Part shown: piece after piece, positions 56,062 through 64,000 of the stretch
Numbering within the stretch: the first letter of the stretch is position 1
Layout: every line of letters starts with the position of its first letter
Assembly (NCBI GenBank): GCA_963814985.1
Contig: CAWFFV010000046.1
Coordinates: forward strand, 14,793 to 78,792
Direction of reading: 5' to 3'
From: CAWFFV01 sp963814985
Lineage (GTDB): Bacteria > Chloroflexota > Ktedonobacteria > Ktedonobacterales > Ktedonobacteraceae
Length of the DNA stretch: 64,000 nucleotides
Notes under the pieces: model-generated
What the model saw: the letters and a program-made list of their open reading frames with translations, nothing else
The model's database searches: none
Told to the model about the DNA's origin: nothing
Translations under genes and position numbers: made by a program

Positions 56062-58628
56062 TCACCCTATACCGCCTGTTTGAGAGAGAACATCTTTTTT
56101 TAGCTTAAACGTTTCCACTGATGTCTGTAACTGTTCTGCCTGCCGCGCTACTTGCTTCATGCTATAGGCCGTCTGACGAGTGCTGTTGCTACTATTCTGG
56201 GTGACGTTAGAAACATCCTGTATGATGTGTACTACGGAACGTGAGGAATGCAGTTGTTGCCTTGCCATATGATTGATGGTTTCGATTTCTTTTGCTTGCT
56301 GTTCGACGACGGCAAAGATCGTTCCGAGCGTAGAGCCGGTTTGCTGAACGAGTGTAGCCCCGACCGACGTTTCTTCTTGAGTATCATGCATGGAGATAGC
56401 GACAGCTTCGATATCTTCACGAACGTTCCGGATAATCTGCGAGATCATGGTCGTCTGCTCTTTAGTGCGTTCAGCTAAACGACGGATATCGGCAGCAACA
56501 GCTCCGAAGCCTTTGCCGTTCTCTCCAGCCATTGCCGCTTGAATAGTGGCATCCAGTGCTAAACGATTGGTCTGAGATGCAATGCCAGCGATGACGGTGA
56601 CAATCTCGTTGATTTCACGTGAACGCTCTCCTAACAGGTGTACTTTACTGGCAGTATCCTGCACATTATCGTGAATATGCTCCATACCTGTGATGGTTTG
56701 TTGCACGGTGGTGCGCCCACTGTACGCAGAGTGGCGCGCCTCCGTTGCTACCTCGTAAAGCACCTGAGTTCGTTCCGCGACCTGATGGCTGGTGTTTGTC
56801 ATCTGCTCGACTTCACCAGCAGCTATAGCAATCTGCTGAAGTTGCCAGTCAGCATTGGCTACCAATTGCGTCATACGCTCAGAGGTATTTGTGGTGGAGC
56901 TTTCTATCTCCTGAGCAACCGTCTTTACACGTATGATCAGGTTGCTGAGTTCTTCAACCATATAGTTAAAGGAGTCGGCCAGCACACCCAGGGTATCAGA
57001 GCCAACTTCCGCCTGGATACGCAGGTCTCCTTCGCCGACTCCACTCACCTCGTCAACCAGCTTTTCTACCTGAGCTTGCAGGCCATTATGTCGCGCTTGC
57101 GCTTCCTGGATCAGGAGCACAATCCGGTCCAGCATGTCATTCATCGCGGTGGCGACCATGGCAATCTCGTCCTGACCTATGACCATAGCACGTGCACTGG
57201 TGTCCCCTTTGCCAATTCTTCGCGTCAGTGTCCGAAGACAGATTAAGATGCTTACCAAATAGTATGTGGCTGTCAATGCATCATTTCTGATCTGCATTGG
57301 CGGCAGTCCCTCTGGTAGAGGATGCAAAGTCTTTTGATGATCCACATCGATTTGATCGGTCAGGATATCCGATGGAGCTTGTGATGGTGGGATTGGTGTT
57401 ACAAATTCAGGAGCGCTTCGCTTCATCCCTTCAAACAGTTGCCTTTCCATCTGGGAGGGTTCTTGCTGTGCTGTGGTTGACCACTGTCCGCCGCTCTCAG
57501 CCACCAATCTATTTCTAGCTGAGAGCGCCTCCAGAAGATCTTTACGCAACTCAGATGGCCACTGATATCTTTGACTTGCAACGGGATGGAGACCTTTCAT
57601 CAGGATGGCATTGAAGTATGGAGAGACAGTGGGATTGAGCCATTGTGCCTGATTGATGTTTCCTCTTTCACTGGCGGGATTCGTTCCGGTGACAGCATAA
57701 TAAGCGGTTGCCAGCAGGGCATAGAGATCCGATTGCACTGTGATTTTTTCCGGCGCGAAGTCAGGAGCCGTGTAGAGAAGAGACATACTCATATGATCCA
57801 TGCCTGCAATTACTTGTCTTGTGCACATGTAATAAAGTGAAAAATTAGTAAGCATCCAGTGAGAATCGACATTAGCCTGAACCAGATGCTCCGGACTAAT
57901 GCGACCATGCACTACCGGAGGCAATTGCTGAGAACAGACTTCCATTCCTTCCGTAATATGCAAACAACCTCGATGATCTCTTGCTCCGGTAATGCTTGTT
58001 CGCTGCGACGCATGCGAGAGAGTGGCATTCTCCCTCGACGGCATCAAAGGCAAAAAAGACATGTCCATTCTCGCTGCATGTGTCCACCAGAGTTGGAACA
58101 GAGTGATGCCTGCCGATTGCAGCTAACGTTCTCGCCGTTGTATCCAGGTTCGCCAGTAAGCTGTCACGTGATGTCAATCCCGTGTAGTTGCAGGTCACAG
58201 AGCATAATGCGTGTTCCGCCTCGGCGCTCGTCATAGCCGTTCCACCAGGCTTCCAGCAACCCGTTCCCCATAGCAGCACTTCCAGTTTCTCGCCGAGACG
58301 ATAGCGACCTGCGCGAAGACGTCCTGTGGATGAGGGACGCACATTTCCTTGAGATGGTTCGTCCTTTTGCTGCCCTGCGACTGATCGTTGGGTTCGTAGC
58401 GGACTTGATAGCTTCTGCTCATGCTGTTGTAACTGCTGTGGTGGGTGGCGGTGTTCCATAGTCTGAAGGGAAGCTTCCTGCCTGGAAGCTATTGAAAGGT
58501 GGTGTCGGAGTTGTTGGGTGTGACATAGGAGCACGTCCATTTGTATTGGGTAAACTGATGAACAGGCCACACCGTGAACAGGGACTCTTTGAGACATTAC
58601 CCTCAGTGTTGCAACGTGGACAATGCAT
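56062..58628 (-). CDS. zinc-ribbon / kinase-like / HAMP / chemoreceptor fusion protein, frameshifted in its 5' half
   Basis: From ATG 58628 (AAGGAGG, spacing 6) it begins MHCPRCNTEG...CSRCGLFI, a zinc ribbon. Across several frames come GRYRLGEKL, a Ser/Thr-kinase-like N-lobe, TLAAIGRHHSVPTLVDTCSENGHVFFAFDAVEGE and PVVHGRISPEHL (HGRIxPxxL replaces the catalytic HRD, so the kinase is probably dead). The intact 3' frame (56062-58068) adds HAMP-like segments (LTRRIGKGD, VGEGDLRIQAEVGSD) and an MCP domain whose tip reads IAGIASQTNRLALDATIQAAMAGENGKGFGAVAADIRRLAERT. Breaks lie near 58035 and 57960 and further upstream. Only one weak hydrophobic segment is seen, so it may be a cytoplasmic receptor. 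Confidence 0.7.
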
Positions 58629-58804
58629 CTCAAACCTCCTTCTCTTGTGGACATCCAGTAGCATCCAGATAGAAATAGCGATAAAACTGCAAGGAATCCA
58701 TTTGTTGCATCAGCGGTATAAGAGAGTAATGGTTATCTATGATCGGAATGGTTGTAGGTAAAGCATAAAAACTCCTTTAATGAACTAGCTGGTTACTTTA
58801 GTGA

Positions 58805-60299
58805 TCAGGTCCTCATCATCGAAGACCTTCCTCGATCCGATGCTCGTCCAATGAAATAGGTCATAATGCCGATGAAGAGAGAGACAACCGCAATTCCGGT
58901 AATCCACGCAACCCACCCAGTATTATTGATTAGAGGAACCCACGGTGCCGTAAAGGTGGCATAGAACCCAACGCCGCTTGCAATCAAACCCAGCAGCGAA
59001 CAGGTATAGAAAACCCAGTTCGGGGCCAGTTGTTTGTTGGTAAACAGATCCGGGTACTTCGACGAATGATCACGATATCAATGAAGAGGATTATCATCGA
59101 TATTGTCCAGATGATTGTCACGGCTGCCAGGATAATGTAATACATGAGAGTTGCCAGATTTCCCTTGTTCTGTGCAAAGAGAGGACCGATCAAGAAGATA
59201 GCTATGACGAACAGGCCAGCGATGACCGTTTGTACTGTGACGGCTACCCAGGGAACCTTATTCTGGTTCACTTTGCTCATGAAGGTGGGGAGACGGCGAT
59301 CCAGACCAGAAATAAAGAGAAGCCGTCCAAAGGAAAAATTAAAGACACTGGCATTGAAGATAAATACACCGATCATGATGATGTCAAAAATGGCGGCCAG
59401 AACTGTTCCGGCAGGTCCGAAAGCCATCTGTATAGCTTCGGCAAGCGCTGTAGGATTCGGTTGATCTTTGACCGGAACTACGGCCATCACTCCAAAGGTG
59501 GCAATGAGATAGGCGGCCATGACCACCACAGACCCCCGAGCAGATAGCGGGTGATCGCATGCTCGTTTTTGACCTCAACACCCATATTGAGTGGCACTTC
59601 AATTCCTAAAAGCGCAAGAATGACAAAGCCAAAAGTAGTAAAGTTGCCGGTGGCCCCAAAAGTGACAGACCATCCAGCAACCATCTGTATTGGATGTCCT
59701 CTCAACAGCCATAGTGCTCCGGCAATACCGATAAGCAAGATGCTTCCGCCATAGCAAACGAAAACAGTGCTGATAATATTCTGTGTTACGCGGAAGCGCA
59801 ACAGTGACATCAGCAAAGAAATAACAAGAACGCCCAGGATTACGAGACCCTGCTGCCAGGGATCAACCAGTACATTTGCGTTGAACAGGCTGCCGAGATG
59901 TTGGATGAAGGTTACCACCACCACACCAGGGACAATAATGGAAAGGATGCCAGGCCACCAGGCACAGAAACCTGCAAAAAAGCCCATGAAGTTGCCCATA
60001 GCCTTATGAGTCCACAAATAGATTGATCCTTCTCCGGGGAACATCAGGCCCAATTGCCCCGTTACAATGGCACCTGGAATAAGAAAGGCAAGAAAGCCTA
60101 ATGCCCAGTAGAGGTATGCCACGGCTCCCGCGCTAGCAACCCCTGGGGCATTCGTAATGAAGACAACAATGGCAATATAAATCGCCACCATGTCAAATGA
60201 ATTGAGTACTTTGAGTAACACATTTTTAGCAATTCGCTCTGAGGGAAGCGCATCATCGGAATGAGTTGCTGTTTCTTTAGCAGAAGTTGTTGCTGCCAT
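58805..60299 (-). CDS. APC-superfamily amino-acid permease, two frameshifts
   Basis: Frame 1 (59487-60320) gives NSFDMVAIYIAIVVFITNAPG, FPGEGSIYLWTHKAMGNFMGFFAGFCAWWPG and EVPLNMGVEVKNEHAITRYLLGG; it is lost near 59530. Frame 2 (58984-59529) continues ATFGVMAVVPVKDQPNPTA, FNFSFGRLLFISGLDRRLPTFMSKVNQNKVP, to about 59060. Frame 3 carries the last two helices, to 58805. The corrected length is about 497 residues with 12 helices. ATG 60299 is taken as start. It is divergent from, and similar to, the permease at 60705. Confidence 0.82.
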
Positions 60300-60438
60300 G
60301 AATCTCTCTTTCTGCATCAATAGCTGCCGTTGCGATATGTACTCGTCATAATCGAGAAATGATCTGTAAGATCATACTTCAGAAACTTGCACATTGCATA
60401 CTAGCATAACATACATTTTTATACAGAGCAAGAAACGT

Positions 60439-60503
60439 AATAGCAAAATAGTTACGTCAATGACTATAATAATTTATTTTTTTGTGCCAACTATTTTGTT
60501 ATT
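60439..60503. promoter_or_regulatory. 15-bp inverted repeat between divergent permease genes
   Basis: AATAGCAAAATAGTT (60439-60453) and AACTATTTTGTTATT (60489-60503) pair at 14 of 15 positions, centres 50 bp apart. They lie in the very AT-rich 60300-60704 gap, which also has several TATAAT-like boxes (60464, 60582). It is a plausible shared operator. Confidence 0.5.
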
Positions 60504-60704
60504 TATTGAAAGAGATGGCTAAATAGTCCTGATTTTCAATAATCTTAATGCTAATTTTATGGAATAACTGAAATTTTCTTGTATAATTTGCAGGATCTGT
60601 CTCAGTAGAGTGAGAAAAAGTCTTTACTGAAGCCGGTATTGCCTGTATTATTTATATAATAATGTATTTTGTGCCCACTCACTTTACGAAAAGGATTATC
60701 AAAA

Positions 60705-62213
60705 ATGACAGTGGCTGAACGATCAACATTGAAGATGGAACGAGGACATTCGCCTTCTTCTTCCCCACTTACCTCTGAAGAATATGTTGAGAAGGTGATG
60801 CCACCTCTCCTCAGGACGCGCGACCTGACGGCCATCTTTTTAGTCACCATCTTCTGGATTACCAATGCTGCTACCGCGGCGTCTGGTGGCGCTACTGCGT
60901 ATGTGTACTGGATACTCGGCGGCATTGTGTTTTTTCTTCCCAGTGTCCTGGCGACCGCCCAACTCGGTGTACTGTTTCCCCACGAAGGGTCCATCTATCA
61001 GTGGACCCACAAAGCGCTTGGTCCCTACTGGGGTTTCTTTGCTGGTCTGTGCTGGTGGTTCCCTATACCCCTCATCCTTGTCAGTGGGGCTGATACTATT
61101 GTCACCTACATCCAGGGACTCAATCCCGCCTGGCTCGTTGAACCATGGCAACAGGGTCTTGCTATTCTTGCTATCATTGCCTGCTCTGGTGTGATAGCCG
61201 TCCAACGTACTCAAACGGTACAGTATCTGATTAATGCGGGTGTTGTACTTATCTTGTTTGCTACAGTGCTCATTGGCATCTCAGGAGGGATCTGGCTACT
61301 CACGGGACATCCTTCTGTTACCAGCTTTGTCCACCAGAGCGACTGGCAGATCACTCCCAGTAACATGGGTCTCTTTAGCTTAATTACCCTTGCGTATCTA
61401 GGATCTCAGATACCACTCAATATGGGCGGAGAAATGATGAAGAAAGGATCTGAGAGGCGCAAGCAGGTTACACGCTACTTACTCTGGGGCGCGCTTTTAG
61501 TATGTGGCTGCTACTTCATTGCGACTTTTGCGCTTCTCGTTATAGAGGGGCCAACAAACGGAGCGACGCCATTTGCACTTATCTCCGCCGTTGACAAGGT
61601 ATTTGGAAAGACCTTTGGGGGCATTACCGCTGTTTGTATCATGGCTTTCTTTGTCATTGCAATTGTCACGTACAACGTCTCATTTGCGCGGATGCTCCTT
61701 GTTGGAAGTATTGATCAGCGTCTGCCTGTGTCAATTGGTTCACTCAACTCGCATCGCGTTCCGGCCAATGCCATCAAGATACAAACACTCATGGCTGGTA
61801 TATGTGCTATATTGGTTTTTGTGGTTGGTCCGTATGTCATCCAGTATGACAAACCTGCGAATCTGGCGGTTGAGTTCTTTAATGTGAGCCTTGCTGTTGT
61901 TGCTATTATCTGGAGCGTCACCTCTCTTTTCTTTTATATGTGCTTACTGCGCTTGTACAGAACTGATCGAGACTTGTTGCGTCGACACCAACTCTTTCCC
62001 ATGTTCGTCTTCTGGTGCGTAATCGTTGTTGGTTTTATTGGTTGCTTGATGACCATGGCTGGTGCATTATTCTATTCCTGGATACCATCATTGATCACAA
62101 ATACCAACTGGTCGATCACTATGGGTGGATTGCTTCTCGCCTGTTTTGTGTTCGCGGCCATTGCTAGTATGATGGCAACCAGCGAGGCTGCCTGGCAGCG
62201 TTTGCGTGGGTAA
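60705..62213 (+). CDS. APC-superfamily amino-acid permease
   Basis: 502 residues, about 12 membrane helices, intact. FPHEGSIYQWTHKALGPYWGFFAGLCWWFPIPLIL and QIPLNMGGEMMKKGSERRKQVTRYLLWG align with the divergent paralogue; VTYNVSFARMLLVGSIDQRLPVSIGSLNSHRVP is also shared. ATG 60705 is preferred (AAAAGGA nine bases upstream) over an in-frame start at 60669. The substrate is probably an amino acid or polyamine, judged from the glutamine-synthetase-like gene 63 bp downstream. Confidence 0.9.
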   Translation: MTVAERSTLKMERGHSPSSSPLTSEEYVEKVMPPLLRTRDLTAIFLVTIFWITNAATAASGGATAYVYWILGGIVFFLPSVLATAQLGVLFPHEGSIYQWTHKALGPYWGFFAGLCWWFPIPLILVSGADTIVTYIQGLNPAWLVEPWQQGLAILAIIACSGVIAVQRTQTVQYLINAGVVLILFATVLIGISGGIWLLTGHPSVTSFVHQSDWQITPSNMGLFSLITLAYLGSQIPLNMGGEMMKKGSERRKQVTRYLLWGALLVCGCYFIATFALLVIEGPTNGATPFALISAVDKVFGKTFGGITAVCIMAFFVIAIVTYNVSFARMLLVGSIDQRLPVSIGSLNSHRVPANAIKIQTLMAGICAILVFVVGPYVIQYDKPANLAVEFFNVSLAVVAIIWSVTSLFFYMCLLRLYRTDRDLLRRHQLFPMFVFWCVIVVGFIGCLMTMAGALFYSWIPSLITNTNWSITMGGLLLACFVFAAIASMMATSEAAWQRLRG

Positions 62214-62276
62214 GGTCAATATTATTTCCTTTTTTGTAACCGATTCGACTAGATCAAATAGGAGGAAGATCGTCTG

Positions 62277-63638
62277 ATGAATACTCAAGATATCTTGCAG
62301 CAAGTGCACACTGCCCATCTTCGTCTGATCCGTTTCCAGTATTGCGACAACGGAGGGATTATGCGCGGCAAAGCCACCCATGCTGACAAATTAGCGACAC
62401 GCATTCACGAAGGTATCGGACATTGCGTAGCTATGGGGGCATGGACTGGGGTCGAGACACTGGCCAGCGTAGAAGGAATGGGACCAGTAGGAGAATATCG
62501 TCTCGTTCCTGACCCGGAATCTTTTTCCATTTTACCCTATGTCCCCAATACCGCCAGCATGTTCTGTGACATGATCGACCTGGATGGTCGTCCCTGGGGA
62601 GCTGATCCAAGGGGATTTCTCAAACGCATGATTGCACGTTTAGCCCACCATGGGATGCGTTTTGAGGCGGCGGCTGAGCATGAATTTTATTTTGCACGTG
62701 AAGAGAAGGGGACATACGTTCCGGCGGATCGTACCCTCTGCTATAGCACTACTGGTTTAGATGAGCAGGCCGTAGTCGTGGATGCCATCCTGGAAGCGCT
62801 GGAGCAGCAGGGAATTTCCATTGAACTCTTCCATAATGAATTGGGACCATCACAGCAGGAACTTTCGATCCACCATTCAGATGTATTGCGTGCCGCCGAC
62901 AACATCTGCCGGGTACGCGAGACCATTCGTGGCGTTGCGCGAACCTTCGGCCTGCTCGCCACATTCGCTCCCAAACCGTTCCTTGATCAGGCTGGCAGCG
63001 GTGCTCACCTTCACTTCAGTCTTTGGGGCACCGCTGAAAGCGAATTTCCAGACAAAAACCTGTTCTATGATGCCAATCAAAAGGGGCATCTGAGCCAGAC
63101 CGGGCGCTACTTCATTGGAGGTATTTTACGACATCTTCGAGGCCTGCTAGCACTTACCTGTGGCAGTGTCAATTCATATAGCCGTTTGCTCCCTCATTTC
63201 TGGAGTTCAGCCTATGGTGTCTGGGGCTTCGATAATCGGGAAGGGGCCATCCGCGTACCTTCGACATTCTGGGGACGCGAGTCTGAGTCGATCAATCTCG
63301 AACTCAAAAGCTCTGATCACAGCGGCAATCCCTATTTAGCGCTAGGTGGGGTGATAGCTGCCGGTCTGGATGGCATAGTGAATAAGATTGAGCCTGGGGA
63401 ACCGCTTGCGGTTGATCCAGGAAATCTCAGTGATGGAGAGCGTGAGCGACTGGGAATCCGACGTCTACCAACAACACTTGATGAAGCACTCGATGAGTTA
63501 GAGCGTGATCAGGTACTCGTGGAGGCGCTTGGCCCTATGCAAGCAACAACATACCTGGCAGTCAAACGCAACGAGATTGATTTCTTCAAAGAGAAGACGC
63601 CTGAAGAAGTCGCATACCAGCACTTCTACAAATTCTAG
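62277..63638 (+). CDS. glutamine-synthetase-family gamma-glutamyl ligase
   Basis: 453 residues. GS-family landmarks are FQYCDNGGIMRGK, AAEHEFYFA, FHNELGPSQQELSIHH (metal site), GSGAHLHFSLW, NSYSRLLPHFWSSAYGVWGFDNREGAIRVP and LELKSSDHSGNPYLAL. It diverges from canonical GlnA and lacks its adenylylation-site end. It better fits the PuuA/GlnA-like branch that glutamylates amines. Two amino-acid permeases beside it support a polyamine or amine uptake and use module. AGGAGG-type site before ATG 62277. Confidence 0.88.
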   Translation: MNTQDILQQVHTAHLRLIRFQYCDNGGIMRGKATHADKLATRIHEGIGHCVAMGAWTGVETLASVEGMGPVGEYRLVPDPESFSILPYVPNTASMFCDMIDLDGRPWGADPRGFLKRMIARLAHHGMRFEAAAEHEFYFAREEKGTYVPADRTLCYSTTGLDEQAVVVDAILEALEQQGISIELFHNELGPSQQELSIHHSDVLRAADNICRVRETIRGVARTFGLLATFAPKPFLDQAGSGAHLHFSLWGTAESEFPDKNLFYDANQKGHLSQTGRYFIGGILRHLRGLLALTCGSVNSYSRLLPHFWSSAYGVWGFDNREGAIRVPSTFWGRESESINLELKSSDHSGNPYLALGGVIAAGLDGIVNKIEPGEPLAVDPGNLSDGERERLGIRRLPTTLDEALDELERDQVLVEALGPMQATTYLAVKRNEIDFFKEKTPEEVAYQHFYKF

Positions 63639-63741
63639 ATGGCTTGTGATACCTGAGAGCAAGAGCTGATGGAAAAACATTGAGCTTTCTTTCCTCAACT
63701 CCTGTTCTCAGGGTCTCTTCCAATGATGCATAGAGGTTGAC

Positions 63742-64000
63742 ATGGTAAGATTGTTTTCGAATATGCCGATCTTTCGCCGCCTCTTCTGGGTTTTTTTCTT
63801 AGCGGCACTGATGGCTGCTAGCGCAATTATGGGGATGTACAGCATCTCTATCCAGACCTTGCAGGCGCACGGGGTTGCAGCTTCACAGACTACTCCCCTC
63901 TTGATCGGAGCTCTTAGTATCTCTCTACTCTCTACTGTGATGATGGTCAGTCTGGGCTACATCATGAATCTGACGATTTATCAGCCGCTACGCCATTTGG
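63742..64000 (+). CDS. membrane sensor protein, truncated by window edge
   Basis: Open from ATG 63742 to the edge (86 codons). MVRLFSNMPIFRRLFWVFFLAALMAASAIMGMYSIS is a signal-anchor helix. A short loop (IQTLQAHGVAASQTT) and a second helix (LLIGALSISLLSTVMMVSLGYIM) end at LTIYQPLRHL, which looks like the start of a HAMP domain. It is probably a histidine kinase or chemoreceptor; the catalytic part is outside the window. Confidence 0.65.
   Translation, partial: MVRLFSNMPIFRRLFWVFFLAALMAASAIMGMYSISIQTLQAHGVAASQTTPLLIGALSISLLSTVMMVSLGYIMNLTIYQPLRHL

Noticed and set aside
1..64000. tRNA or rRNA genes
   Set aside because: No T-loop-like or rRNA-like sequence was noticed on reading both strands; a covariance search would be needed to exclude them.

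Overview
The window looks like a chromosomal segment of a spore-forming, multicellular-type Chloroflexota, most likely class Ktedonobacteria. This is inferred from gene content, not from a marker-gene tree. Pointers are an XRE-NB-ARC-TPR protein of the kind abundant in Ktedonobacter, HTH-GAF and PATAN (DUF4388) regulators, a DUF444 sporulation-type vWA protein, DUF3090, a stand-alone MutL-like ATPase, and a Gram-positive-style Asp23/FakA/DegV cluster. No tRNA, rRNA or cas gene was recognised.

Layout. 1-2.5 kb: an edge-truncated papain-family protease with lectin-like repeats, then rplI. 2.7-8.2 kb: a strongly decayed stretch holding XRE-NB-ARC-TPR, an APS-kinase remnant run into chemoreceptor fragments, a broken response regulator and a broken Clp-N domain gene. 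8.3-12.2 kb: a DUF444 vWA protein, an intact CheY-like receiver, a PATAN protein and an HTH-GAF regulator. 12.2-17.2 kb (minus): hflX, cvpA, tldE, tldD. 17.4-21.6 kb: a possible attenuator, an inverted-repeat element, a Tgt-family gene overlapping a 16S rRNA m7G1405-type methyltransferase gene, rlmN, rpmB. 21.7-26.9 kb: Asp23, FakA-like, DegV and zinc-ribbon genes, a small conserved gene, DUF3090. 27.3-36.5 kb: a cell-surface/glycan block (anchored glycosidase-like protein, GT2, GT39-type transferase, DUF362 ferredoxin-like protein, epimerase, YbhN-type flippase).

36.5-37.5 kb: inverted-repeat elements, a degenerate CRISPR-like array and a terminator. 37.9-45.5 kb: the complete F1Fo ATP synthase operon (atpZ-B-E-F-H-A-G-D-C). 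45.5-53.5 kb: a TPM-domain membrane protein, gpmI, a minus-strand cluster (KOW-like protein, MutL-like ATPase, zinc-ribbon protein with repeated LPSWM motifs) and a RusA-like resolvase. 53.6-64 kb: a Tic20/DUF4870-like protein, an MprF-like lysyl-PG synthase, a kinase-like/HAMP/chemoreceptor fusion, two divergent APC permeases, a glutamine-synthetase-family ligase and the start of a membrane sensor.

A cross-cutting feature is the number of single-base frame breaks. They occur even in atpA and atpG, which should be essential, so many are probably sequencing or assembly errors. The 2.9-8.2 kb stretch is far worse (nearly every TPR unit has a frame-breaking length) and looks like real decay or repeat mis-assembly. 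The observations I rate highest are the Tgt/16S-methyltransferase gene pair, the inverted-repeat family whose copies flank it, the mosaic CRISPR-like array, and the MutL-like/LPSWM/KOW gene cluster.
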